Positions 34,926-44,772 of a DNA stretch of 64,000 nucleotides are shown in pieces. Source of the stretch: Botryococcus braunii. Lineage: Eukaryota > Chlorophyta > Trebouxiophyceae. The notes beneath the pieces are model-generated. The model had not been told where the DNA came from. It did no database searches and was given only the letters and a program-made list of their open reading frames with translations. The position numbers and the translations under genes were made by a program. Numbering within the stretch: position 1 is the first letter of the stretch; each line of letters starts with the position of its first letter. The stretch lies in contig KV908396.1 in the NCBI GenBank assembly GCA_002005505.1, positions 502,593-566,592 on the forward strand, written 5' to 3'.

Positions 34926-35970
34926 TGTTGTAGGTAATGACTAGATCAGGTAATTACTTAGGGAGCATTACTGTTGGACTTATTCAGAGGTATTCTTCTG
35001 ACTCATCCTAGGCAAAACAGTCGTGCATGCCAGGCTGCCCTGGACGGCACAACACTGTTGGGCCTTAGGTGCAAACTACTGCATACTTCTTCCAGCTAGT
35101 CCTAGGAACTTGGCTGTGAAGCGACATAATTCCTTGACAGACCTCAGTCTTCCTCACGTAACTTCACATAGAGGTTTGGACAACTTTGCATTGACTCACA
35201 CAGCATCGTGGCCTCAGTGGAACTTGATTTTGGGACCTCGATACGTCTTCGAGGTCAGTCAAACTAATTCTTAGGCGGCCACATCAGTGTGTTTAATTAG
35301 GTACAGAAAATGGGACCTTTAGGTATTTTGTCTAGGACACATCATCCGTATTGGATTACCAATTAGGGACCTTTTGGAATGAGAAGCTTTCAGGGACTCG
35401 ACTTTTATCGAGTCCCTTGGGCGCCAAACACGGTCAGGTATTTAACTGCTGGAGGCGACAGACTCGTCATTCGTTGGTTGGCCGAATCCTGTGCCACGGA
35501 ATGGAAGTCCTGTCTGTTTGCTACAAGTTGAAGCTTGCTATTGCATATTTGATTTGTGTTTGAGACAGTCCACTTGCTTTTTGGTTGCCGCAAGGGAAGG
35601 CGCTCCTGTCGAACCTGTATCAGTCGCGCGCAAAGGGTACGTTGGCACTTTGACAGATGATAGAATAGCATGATGTATTTGATAACCACTGCATTTGCAA
35701 TGTTGCTCATTGCTCTGGCTAAATCGTAATGCTTGGGCAATAGGTGTGTCGAGTCTGACTGACGAAACCTCTACAGTGCATTGACAAATCCTTTTGCGGA
35801 CTTACAGGTATTGATGTAGTTGTGATTTAATGATAATTCCTATTTGGTTAGATATTTCGTTGACTGTCGCAAAGCTGTGCTGATAGGTCGTCAAGGGAAC
35901 GAGTGTGCCGGACTCAGTCCGGCACAGAACATGTCTGAGACGATGCTATGAACCAGCTGATGTGAGAAGT
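34926..35970 (+). repeat. Family A LTR fragment, cut by A4
   Basis: Short-type A LTR from its first base to gtgagaagt, with many one-base homopolymer deletions. Its continuation (gaagtaattatgc) appears at 44538 on the far side of A4. The preceding catac is shared with the duplicate at 56141-56145. Confidence 0.88.
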
Positions 35971-36061
35971 TGTTGTAGGTAATGACCTAGATCAGGTAAT
36001 TACTCAGGGAGCATTACTGTTGGACTTATTCAGAGTATCTTCTGACTCATCCTAGGCAAAC
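35971..36061 (+). repeat. Extra 91-bp A LTR start before A4
   Basis: A partial LTR (first 91 bases, with small deletions) lying between the left target duplication and the full 5' LTR of A4. Either the inserted element carried a duplicated U3 end or the assembly is wrong here. Confidence 0.8.
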
Positions 36062-36658
36062 TGTTGTAGGTAATGACCTAGATCAGGTAATTACTTAGGG
36101 AGCATTACTGTTTGTTGTAAGTAATGACCTAGATCAGGTAATTACTCAGGGAGCATTACTGTTGGACTTATTCAGAGGTATTCTTCTGACTCATCCTAGG
36201 CAAAACAGTCGTGCATGCCAGGCTGCCCTGGACGGCACAACACTGTTGGGCCTTAGGTGCAAACTACTGCATACTTCTTCCAGCTAGTCCTAGGAACTTG
36301 GCTGTGAAGCGACATAATTCCTTGACAGACCTCAGTCTTCCTCACGTAACTTCACATAGAGGTTTGGACAACTTTGCATTGACTCACACAGCATCGTGGC
36401 ACTCAGTGGAACTTGTTTTTGGGACCTCGAATACGTCTTCGAGGTCAGTCAAACTAATTCTTAGGCGGCCACATCAGTGTGTTTAATTAGGTACAGAAAA
36501 TGGGACCTTTAGGTATTTTGTCTAGGACACATCATCCGTATTGGATTACCAATTAGGGACCTTTTGGAATGAGAAGCTTTCAGGGACTCGACTTTTATCG
36601 AGTCCCTTGGGCGCCAAACACGGTCAGGTATTTAACTGCTGGAGGCGACAGACTCGTC

Positions 36659-37466
36659 ATTCGTTGGTTGGCCGAATCCTGTGCCACGGAATGGAAGTCC
36701 TGTCTGTTTGCTACAAGTTGAAGCTTGCTATTGCATATTTGATTTGTGTTTGAGACAGTCGCACTTGCTTTTTGGTTGCCGCAAGGGAAGGCGCTCCTGT
36801 CGAACCTGTATCAGTCGCGCGCAAAGGGTACGTTGGCACTTTGACAGATGATAGAATAGCATGATGTATTTGATAACCACTGCATTTGCAATGTTGCTCA
36901 TTGCTCTGGCTAAATCGTAATGCTCGGGGCAATAGGTGTGTCGAGGTCTGACTGACGAAACCTCTACAAGTGCATTGACAAATCCTTTTGCGGACTTACA
37001 GGTATTGATGTAGTTGTGATTTAATGATATAATTCCTATTTGGTTAGATATTTCGTTGACTGTCGCAAAGCTGTGCTATTAGGTCGTCAAGGGAACGAGT
37101 GTGCCGGACTCAGGTCCGGCACAGAACATGTTTGAGACGATGCTATAAAACCAGCTGATGTGAGAAGTAATTTATGCGTATATGAGATTGTGCCAGTAGG
37201 GCAAGCAGTAATATTGTCCCATGTAATCGATTCGTTGGTTGGCCGAATCCTGTGCCACGGAATGGAAGTCCTGTCTGTTTGCTACAAGTTGAAGCTTGCT
37301 ATTGCATATTTGATTTGTGTTTGAGACAGTCGCACTTGCTTTTTGGTTGCCGCAAGGGAAGGCGCTCCTGTCGAACCTGTATCAGTCGCGCGCAAAGGGT
37401 GTGTCGAGGTCTGACTGACGAAACCTCTACAAGTGCATTGACAAATCCTTTTGCGGACTTACAGGT
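36659..37466 (+). repeat. Internal direct repeats of the A LTR flanking the promoter
   Basis: Repeat I at 36659-36828 plus 36936-37003 matches repeat II at 37230-37466 (237 bp). Both end cttacaggt. Repeat I carries an insert at 36829-36935. The TATA box lies between them. Confidence 0.95.
37144..37150 (+). promoter_or_regulatory. TATA box of the A LTR
   Basis: TATAAAA, 21 bp after a perfect palindrome (gtgccggac ... gtccggcac). Also at 28047 in A3 and 57425 in A5, but TATGAAA in the older A LTRs. Transcription would start about 25-35 bp on, near 37175, but no start site can be read directly. Confidence 0.65.
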
Positions 37467-37492
37467 GTTCTCTCTGCCCATAACCTTTCACA

Positions 37493-37506
37493 GGTTATGG
37501 GCCCAC
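37493..37506 (+). other. Primer-binding site of A4 (half-tRNA type)
   Basis: ggttatgggcccac matches the initiator tRNA-Met anticodon arm. It pairs perfectly over 10 bases with gcccataacc at the LTR end, leaving tttcaca as loop. Confidence 0.83.
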
Positions 37507-37643
37507 CTGCCCATCGAGCTACGCCGAAGCCAAGGTTGCAGAGTACGAGGAGTCCGCCTTGAATACCTGCTGCACGTCATATCCAGAACGATTCATATCT
37601 GCAAAGTGACCCAGACTTGCAGAAACCCATAACCTTTCACACA

Positions 37644-40600
37644 ATGACCCAGTCTGCGGAATCATCTCCAATGGACCAGCTGAACCAACAGCCTCCTGTA
37701 AGTCTGGGTGGTCAATCCACAGAACAGGAGAAGACAGCACTCCCAGTGGTTTCGATACTGACAGCCTTACTGCACGAGGACACAACAAAGCCATCAACAA
37801 CAAATGTTAAGGTAGCCCATCCCTTATTAAAGGATGGGTGGAATTTCAAGTCCTGGCTTTATGATCTGACCACTGCAGCCATCCACAAGGAGTGCACGGA
37901 GGCCTTTCAGAAACCCCTTCCTTTCACGAGAGCAAATGCTGCTGCCATGATGCTGATCACTGGCAGTGTCCCAGTGGAGTGGAGTCCTATGTTGACAATG
38001 AAGCCCTCTGCCTTTGATGCCCTGTTATACATAGCCAATAAGTTCACTGGAGGACACAACAAGTCTGTTAACCGCCAGTGGCTACACACACTCAAAACAG
38101 AGCACATGACCAGGGAGGAGACGTTCGAGACATTTGTCATGAAAAAATTCATACTTTTCCAGAACCTCCTGGACAACTCCCACTCCATTGACCCCGAAGA
38201 TGTCACTAATGCTATTGTGGATTGTCTCCCCACTGAGCTAGCACAGTTCAAAGGAGCACTCTATGGGCATTGTTGCGGGCGCTCCTCAGAAGATGTGGTA
38301 AAAATCCTGCAGAGCCATGCCTATGGTGCTGGCTTCAATGACCAGCTCCCTCGACCTCTTCCCAAGGCAGCGGCAGTCCTCCCAAAGTCCCAGGACCCTG
38401 AGGCAGACCAGTCAGAGCAAGACAGAAAGAGGTCACGAAAAGTCAGGTGCTGGGAGTGTGGGAGCCGTGGACACATCAGCAAGGAGTGCACAAAATGGAA
38501 AAAGGGTACTGGAGAGGAGCAAGCTGGCGACAGAAGTAAGCATTCACTGCCAAGTGTTCCCTCTGCATCCAACAGTACCCATGTTCCATGTCCTAAAAAC
38601 GCAGAAGCCGTTCCTATCTCACTGCCCAGTGTGACGTTTAATGTATTACAAAGTGGTGGGATAGGGCACTCGTGCGAGGAATGGCTTGTGGACTCTGGGG
38701 CTACTGTCCACCTGGTTAATGACTTTGGTGTATTGCAGAACCCCACAGTGTACACAGAACCACGTCAACTGCAGTTGGCTACATCAGAGTCTCATGGTTC
38801 CATCATTGCTAGTGGGAGTGTGTGTCTGGTGAATGCAGAAGGGAAGTTACTGTGGCTCCATAATGTACAATGTGTTCCACAGGCCAGCACAAATCTCTTG
38901 TCTGTATCAGCTGGGGTAAGGGATGGTATTCAATTTGTTCCACGTGAGAATGGGACCTACAGCAGTCTGGTGGGACCCATGGGTTGGGAGTGCAGCATTG
39001 TAGAAAGATATGGGTTGTATGTTCTGAGGGGAATTTATCCCACCAAATATCAGGTGGCTTGTCAAGTGTGTGTGAACCCTATGTCTGCACATCATGCTGC
39101 GCACAAACCTGCACATAACTGCAAGTTGCGAAAACTTTGGCATGAGAGGTTAGGGCATCCTGGGAAGACAGCCACAGAGCGTTTGAGCAGGGAGGAGTTG
39201 TGTACTGGGATACCTGTGTCCCTTCTTCCTTGTTCAAAGTGCGATACTCACTGTGACCCTTGTGTTCGGGGAAAGCAGTGTAAACCATCTTTCAAGCCAA
39301 GTTCACATGAGCCGCCTCGAGTACTGCATCGAATACATGCGGATACGGTTGGTGCCATGTCAACTCCTGGCGTTGAAGGGGAAAAGTTTTCTGTCACAGT
39401 AGTGGATGAGTTGTCTAATTTCGTTTCAGTGTTACCAGTCACTAGCAAGGCTACCATTGCATCTCATTTGACAGACACTATTACATACTGGGAGAGACAG
39501 ACAGAATCCAAGGTTAAGGCGGTTAGGACTGACAGGGGCACAGAGTTCTTGAATAAAACGTTTCATGGGTTCTGTACAGAGAATGGCATTCACACTGAGA
39601 CCTCTGCCGCGTATACTCCACAGCAGAATGGAGTTGCTGAGAGAATGAATCGAACATTGAAAGAGAAGGCCAGAACATTGCTGTTGGGTGTTCAGGCAGA
39701 TGAGAGTCTTTGGGTGGATGCAATGCTTACTGCTGCATATTTACATAATGTGATGCCAGTCTCTGGTCAGGAGAAAACCCCATTTGAAATGTTCACTGGC
39801 TCTGTCCCTGATCTGTCCCATTTGCGCAAGTGGGGCTGTTTGGCATACGTGAAACATGCCAAACACCAGGTGTCATCTTTGGGTGCACAGTCTGAGGCAG
39901 GTATGTTTGTGGGATACTGTCCACACACCAAGGGGTACAAGGTCCGACTGCCTGGTAGGACAGTGGTGTCTCCGAGTGTACATTTTGTGGAGAGCCAGAG
40001 TGGTGCGTCTGCCATTGGGCTTCAAGCTGCTGGGCCCGGTCCTGTATCTGCAACCCAGCCTGGATCTAGCCTGGATCCGGACCCAGCCTCACCTCAACCG
40101 GGACCCAGCCTGGACCAGGACCTGAATCCTGTGGAATTGGAGACCCCTGCATCCACTGAGGCAACAATTCCCATGGAGGACAACAGTAGCGAGGACGATG
40201 AACCCTCCCCAGCTCGCCCTCAAACTGCCCGACTGCATCCAGACCCCACTGCACCCCGCGCACCTTGTGCACCCCCTGCGCGCACTAGGCACTCCAACCT
40301 CACTGCACCCTGCGCCCCCGCCGCGTCATCCCCAGTGGCGTCTCCTGGCTCTACAGCGCCTCGTCCAGCATCCTCAAGCCAATCACCTGGAGTCAGTGAG
40401 GTGCCCAGGCGCATGCATGCTGCTACCAGGCATGGGACCTCTGCACCAACCACCAGTGGAGGGATTCGCACCATAGCCCGACTGAGACTCATGGCAGTAC
40501 CACTGGCCAAGTCTCCAACTTCACGCACCCCGGGCGCATTCCCCTGGCCTGGTGGTACGGCACGTTTCCAGCTGCAGCCTGGAGCTTTGACACGTGCAGA

Positions 40601-42920
40601 GCGTCTGCAGCAACGAAATGCTCGTAAACAGCAACCCAAGTCTGGTGACATCACAGAGCAGGCTGGGATCGAAGCTGCTGATGAAGCTCCTACCACCGTC
40701 ACTGTACATGATGACATCAGTACAGAAGAAGGGGGGATTACAACGTCCAGGGAACCAGGGGAAGCAGGAGACGTAGGGGAAGCAGGAGAAGCAGAATGTA
40801 CTGGGAGGGGTACTGGAGTTGACACTGACTCTGCAGTGGAGGGTGATTCAAGTGCTGTTGATCAGTGTAGCGATGACAATGCTGTTACTATGCATGTACG
40901 TGATGAGGCTGTAGGGAGGCTTGTTAATGCAAAATGTGAATCTGATCGTGAAACTCGACTTCGAGTTAGCAATGTGCATGACGCAGTGGACCATTCTGAG
41001 ATGGTATGTGAACATGAAGAGATGATAACTGCTGCTGCTGTGAGAGAAGATGAGAGCGGGAGTCAGGAAGCACGGAGAGTAGTGGGTCAGATGAGATCCA
41101 GAGGCAAGGTTGCATTCTTTGATAATCTGCCATCTGCCACAAGGCAGAGCTCAGATAATCCATGGGCAGGATCTGCCAGGATTGTTAGAGACATTTTGCA
41201 TGAGCAAGATGGGGCAGAACCCAGTGGGGAGATGCCTTCATGTGTGTTCCGTACGGCGGATTCAGGAGGGGATGCCAGTGAACCTGCCAGTATTGCTTTT
41301 CTACGTGCTTGCCTTGCTAGTCCTGCAGGAGTGAGATTTAGCAAGATTCCTGTACCAAGTAACTATCGTGAGGCACGAATGTCTGATCAGTGGGTGTTTT
41401 GGGAACAAGCCATGATCGAGGAGAAGAACTCTCTCGATGCTCATGAGTGCTTTGAGTACACTGAAAGACCCAGAGGAAAGAAAGTCATCCCAGTTCACTG
41501 GATCTATTCTGTTAAAGTCGATGCCCATGGTAATGTTATAAGGTACAAAGCTCGTCTTGTTGCACAAGGATGTCGTCAAATTCAGGGTATTGATGTGGAC
41601 GAGGTCTTCGCACCCACCAGTAGCTTTGGGGCTCGACGTGTTCTTCTGTGTAAGGCAGCTGCTGAGGATATGGAAATTCATCAGCTCGATATAAAAACGG
41701 CCTTTTTGAATGGGGATCTGGAGGAAGAGGTTTACGTTACTCAACCTCCAGGATTTCACAATGGTGGTCCCCAAGTGTGTCGCTTGCGTAAGGCTCTGTA
41801 CGGCCTCAAACAAGCTCCACGTGCCTGGTATCATACGCTTGATGCCACACTGGCTAAACATGGATTTACTGCATGCATGTCAGATGCAGGAATCTATGTG
41901 TCAAATGTTCCAGGGGAAGATCCTGTGTATTTGGTTCTCTTTGTAGACGACATGCTGATCATGTCAAAGGCTCTCCCACGTGTATTGGCCTTTAAGGAGA
42001 CTATAGGGAAAGAGTTTTCTATTCATGATCTTGGGGAAGTCAAGGATTTCCTGGGATGTCAGATTGTTCGAGATCGAGAGCGGAAGCTGATGTGGATGAG
42101 TAGTGGGCTGAAGATAGATGCATTGGTGGACAGTTTTGGACTTAGTGGTGACACACGGGCCTATGACACACCCATGAGTAAATCATTTGTGCACACCAGT
42201 CACTCCACTCAGTCCAATCCCATTGATGGGGCTGGGGTTGCTTTGGAACCCGGGCATCGTTACTGTGAGCTGATTGGCTCTCTTCTGTATTTAGCTAATA
42301 CCACACGTCCTGATATTGCTCATGCGGTAGGGGTTCTTTCACGGTATAGAGGCACACCTACCACTGCACATATGCAAGAAGGTCTTCGAGTGGTCCGGTA
42401 TTTGAAGGACACTCGGGATCTTGCACTCCAGCTTGGTGGGGGCACATCTCCTCTTGAGGGTTATGTCGATGCCGACTATGCGGGTGATCTAGATATGCGA
42501 GCATCCACTACAGGTTTCGTGTTCCAAGTTTATGGTGGGTCAGTTGTTTGGGGCAGCAAGAAACAAAGTGCCACTGCTACATCAACAGTGGAATCAGAGT
42601 TTCGAGCTGCTAGTCATGCTGTCAAAGAAGCCATTTGGCTTCGCGGTTTCTTGGAGGAGATTCATGTTGATGTGTGGAAACCTCCTCTGTTCATTGATAA
42701 CTCTGGGTGTGTTCGGAATTTACGGAATCTTGTAAATTCCAAGTACACCAAGCATGTTGCTGTGGCATTTCACCATGCACGTGCTGCTGTCATTCAGGGT
42801 GACGTGGACGTGAAGTATGTACCCACCCAGAAGAATGTGGCGGACATCTTTACGAAACCACTCGTCCCTGTGTTGTTCAAGATTCATCGCAATACACTTG
42901 GTGTCGTTTCACGCGAGTGA
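37644..42920 (+). CDS. Family A Gag-Pol polyprotein of A4 (1758 aa)
   Basis: Intact frame from the ATG at 37644. A TTG nine codons upstream is also in frame but is not conserved in A5. Domains are: Gag; CCHC knuckle at 269-282; protease Asp350 (VDSGATVH); GAG-pre-integrase; integrase zinc ligands His500, His505, Cys537 and Cys540; catalytic Asp567, Asp630 and Glu666 (D-35-E); a long Pro/Ser/Thr-rich then acidic linker; RT with Asp1349 (DIKTAFLNG) and Asp1435/1436 in FVDD, where most copia elements have YVDD; and RNase H from about Asp1609. The protein should form particles, mature by self-cleavage, copy the RNA and integrate. Within the frame a GT...AG segment at 38536-39278 matches the piece missing in A3. 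All key residues are present. Activity is inferred. Confidence 0.97.
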   Translation: MTQSAESSPMDQLNQQPPVSLGGQSTEQEKTALPVVSILTALLHEDTTKPSTTNVKVAHPLLKDGWNFKSWLYDLTTAAIHKECTEAFQKPLPFTRANAAAMMLITGSVPVEWSPMLTMKPSAFDALLYIANKFTGGHNKSVNRQWLHTLKTEHMTREETFETFVMKKFILFQNLLDNSHSIDPEDVTNAIVDCLPTELAQFKGALYGHCCGRSSEDVVKILQSHAYGAGFNDQLPRPLPKAAAVLPKSQDPEADQSEQDRKRSRKVRCWECGSRGHISKECTKWKKGTGEEQAGDRSKHSLPSVPSASNSTHVPCPKNAEAVPISLPSVTFNVLQSGGIGHSCEEWLVDSGATVHLVNDFGVLQNPTVYTEPRQLQLATSESHGSIIASGSVCLVNAEGKLLWLHNVQCVPQASTNLLSVSAGVRDGIQFVPRENGTYSSLVGPMGWECSIVERYGLYVLRGIYPTKYQVACQVCVNPMSAHHAAHKPAHNCKLRKLWHERLGHPGKTATERLSREELCTGIPVSLLPCSKCDTHCDPCVRGKQCKPSFKPSSHEPPRVLHRIHADTVGAMSTPGVEGEKFSVTVVDELSNFVSVLPVTSKATIASHLTDTITYWERQTESKVKAVRTDRGTEFLNKTFHGFCTENGIHTETSAAYTPQQNGVAERMNRTLKEKARTLLLGVQADESLWVDAMLTAAYLHNVMPVSGQEKTPFEMFTGSVPDLSHLRKWGCLAYVKHAKHQVSSLGAQSEAGMFVGYCPHTKGYKVRLPGRTVVSPSVHFVESQSGASAIGLQAAGPGPVSATQPGSSLDPDPASPQPGPSLDQDLNPVELETPASTEATIPMEDNSSEDDEPSPARPQTARLHPDPTAPRAPCAPPARTRHSNLTAPCAPAASSPVASPGSTAPRPASSSQSPGVSEVPRRMHAATRHGTSAPTTSGGIRTIARLRLMAVPLAKSPTSRTPGAFPWPGGTARFQLQPGALTRAERLQQRNARKQQPKSGDITEQAGIEAADEAPTTVTVHDDISTEEGGITTSREPGEAGDVGEAGEAECTGRGTGVDTDSAVEGDSSAVDQCSDDNAVTMHVRDEAVGRLVNAKCESDRETRLRVSNVHDAVDHSEMVCEHEEMITAAAVREDESGSQEARRVVGQMRSRGKVAFFDNLPSATRQSSDNPWAGSARIVRDILHEQDGAEPSGEMPSCVFRTADSGGDASEPASIAFLRACLASPAGVRFSKIPVPSNYREARMSDQWVFWEQAMIEEKNSLDAHECFEYTERPRGKKVIPVHWIYSVKVDAHGNVIRYKARLVAQGCRQIQGIDVDEVFAPTSSFGARRVLLCKAAAEDMEIHQLDIKTAFLNGDLEEEVYVTQPPGFHNGGPQVCRLRKALYGLKQAPRAWYHTLDATLAKHGFTACMSDAGIYVSNVPGEDPVYLVLFVDDMLIMSKALPRVLAFKETIGKEFSIHDLGEVKDFLGCQIVRDRERKLMWMSSGLKIDALVDSFGLSGDTRAYDTPMSKSFVHTSHSTQSNPIDGAGVALEPGHRYCELIGSLLYLANTTRPDIAHAVGVLSRYRGTPTTAHMQEGLRVVRYLKDTRDLALQLGGGTSPLEGYVDADYAGDLDMRASTTGFVFQVYGGSVVWGSKKQSATATSTVESEFRAASHAVKEAIWLRGFLEEIHVDVWKPPLFIDNSGCVRNLRNLVNSKYTKHVAVAFHHARAAVIQGDVDVKYVPTQKNVADIFTKPLVPVLFKIHRNTLGVVSRE
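38536..39278 (+). other. Candidate intron inside gag-pol of A4
   Basis: 743 bp starting GTAAGC (after ACAGAA) and ending AAGCAG. It covers the protease and the N-terminal integrase region. A3 lacks exactly this segment. Removal shifts the frame and stops Gag one codon after the junction. It is retained in A4 (here), A5 and A0. Confidence 0.8.
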
Positions 42921-43106
42921 CGTCTTATTTTCCGGCTGGTGTTCACCACGACCGAGTGACCACGGGCAAAGGCGGAGGGTGAGGAGATTAGCTACCTCCT
43001 TCACTAGTAACTCCCCGAAGCACGCCTGACCCAGAAGCATGTACTACAGTGGGCGTTGCCTGAGAAGTAGTACAATAGCTGGACCTCTGAAACGTCCAAG
43101 GGGAAG
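42921..43106 (+). other. A4 3' untranslated region with polypurine tract
   Basis: 186 bp without coding signal. Polypurine tract aaggggaag at 43098-43106 abuts the LTR. Confidence 0.82.
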
Positions 43107-44537
43107 TGTTGTAGGTAATGACCTAGATCAGGTAATTACTTAGGGAGCATTACTGTTTGTTGTAAGTAATGACCTAGATCAGGTAATTACTCAGGGAGCA
43201 TTACTGTTGGACTTATTCAGAGGTATTCTTCTGACTCATCCTAGGCAAAACAGTCGTGCATGCCAGGCTGCCCTGGACGGCACAACACTGTTGGGCCTTA
43301 GGTGCAAACTACTGCATACTTCTTCCAGCTAGTCCTAGGAACTTGGCTGTGAAGCGACATAATTCCTTGACAGACCTCAGTCTTCCTCACGTAACTTCAC
43401 ATAGAGGTTTGGACAACTTTGCATTGACTCACACAGCATCGTGGCACTCAGTGGAACTTGTTTTTGGGACCTCGAATACGTCTTCGAGGTCAGTCAAACT
43501 AATTCTTAGGCGGCCACATCAGTGTGTTTAATTAGGTACAGAAAATGGGACCTTTAGGTATTTTGTCTAGGACACATCATCCGTATTGGATTACCAATTA
43601 GGGACCTTTTGGAATGAGAAGCTTTCAGGGACTCGACTTTTATCGAGTCCCTTGGGCGCCAAACACGGTCAGGTATTTAACTGCTGGAGGCGACAGACTC
43701 GTCATTCGTTGGTTGGCCGAATCCTGTGCCACGGAATGGAAGTCCTGTCTGTTTGCTACAAGTTGAAGCTTGCTATTGCATATTTGATTTGTGTTTGAGA
43801 CAGTCGCACTTGCTTTTTGGTTGCCGCAAGGGAAGGCGCTCCTGTCGAACCTGTATCAGTCGCGCGCAAAGGGTACGTTGGCACTTTGACAGATGATAGA
43901 ATAGCATGATGTATTTGATAACCACTGCATTTGCAATGTTGCTCATTGCTCTGGCTAAATCGTAATGCTCGGGGCAATAGGTGTGTCGAGGTCTGACTGA
44001 CGAAACCTCTACAAGTGCATTGACAAATCCTTTTGCGGACTTACAGGTATTGATGTAGTTGTGATTTAATGATATAATTCCTATTTGGTTAGATATTTCG
44101 TTGACTGTCGCAAAGCTGTGCTATTAGGTCGTCAAGGGAACGAGTGTGCCGGACTCAGGTCCGGCACAGAACATGTTTGAGACGATGCTATAAAACCAGC
44201 TGATGTGAGAAGTAATTTATGCGTATATGAGATTGTGCCAGTAGGGCAAGCAGTAATATTGTCCCATGTAATCGATTCGTTGGTTGGCCGAATCCTGTGC
44301 CACGGAATGGAAGTCCTGTCTGTTTGCTACAAGTTGAAGCTTGCTATTGCATATTTGATTTGTGTTTGAGACAGTCGCACTTGCTTTTTGGTTGCCGCAA
44401 GGGAAGGCGCTCCTGTCGAACCTGTATCAGTCGCGCGCAAAGGGTGTGTCGAGGTCTGACTGACGAAACCTCTACAAGTGCATTGACAAATCCTTTTGCG
44501 GACTTACAGGTGTTCTCTCTGCCCATAACCTTTCACA
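43107..44537 (+). repeat. 3' LTR of A4 (1431 bp)
   Basis: Same length and features as the 5' LTR. Ends at tttcaca, followed by the duplicated target gaagt. Confidence 0.96.
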
Positions 44538-44542
44538 GAAGT

Positions 44543-44772
44543 AATTATGCATATGCAAAATACCTAAAGTCCCATTCTGTACCAATTAAACACACTGATT
44601 CCGCCAAAATTAGTTTGACTGACCTCGAAGACGTATCGAGGTCCAAAATCAAGTTCACTGATGCCACATGCTGTGTGATCATGCAAAGTCCAAACTCTAT
44701 TGAATTACGTGAAGACTAGGTCTGTCAGGATTATGTCCTCACAGGTCTAGACTAGCTGGAAGTTCAGTTTAC
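44543..44772. repeat. Scrambled A LTR debris before B3
   Basis: After aattatgcatatg (the continuation of the LTR cut by A4), the sequence switches to a reverse-strand A LTR section comparable to 3247-3515, with many short deletions. It ends where B3 begins. No gene is present. Confidence 0.75.

Larger units (their letters stand above)
8849..35121 (+). repeat. Segmental duplication, copy 1
   Basis: B2, A1 remnant, inverted A LTR and pol fragment, and A LTR start. After removing C and A3 with their duplications this is about 11.5 kb and collinear with 44773-56342. Confidence 0.9.
36062..37492 (+). repeat. 5' LTR of A4 (long type, 1431 bp)
   Basis: Contains: a tandem ~51-bp terminal unit; three perfect 9-bp-arm palindromes (36423-36446, 36583-36606, 37101-37122); internal repeat I at 36659-37003 with a 108-bp insert; internal repeat II at 37230-37466; TATA box between the two; terminus tttcaca. 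Confidence 0.96.
36062..44537 (+). mobile_element. Complete copia element A4
   Basis: An 8476-bp element with LTRs of 1431 bp each, which I could not tell apart where compared, a primer-binding site, a polypurine tract and an intact 1758-aa polyprotein. The flanking duplication is gaagt (35966-35970 and 44538-44542) if the 91-bp LTR start at 35971 is counted as part of the inserted DNA. It is the reference copy for family A in this window and probably a recent, potentially autonomous element. Confidence 0.96.

Noticed and set aside
36659..37466. Regularly recurring repeats as a possible CRISPR or satellite array
   Set aside because: There are only two units per LTR, of 100-240 bp. They recur because LTRs recur.
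40220..40825. 201-aa minus-strand open frame inside A4 (also at 30380 and 60501)
   Set aside because: Antisense shadow of the proline-rich linker in pol. It repeats in every A copy only because the sense sequence does.
41301..41861. 186-aa minus-strand open frame in A4 RT
   Set aside because: Antisense to conserved RT codons. It has no recognisable domain or independent start context.
42921..43106. Possible envelope gene after pol, which would make this a retrovirus-like element
   Set aside because: Only 186 non-coding bases separate pol from the LTR in A. B has about 280 and C has about 20.
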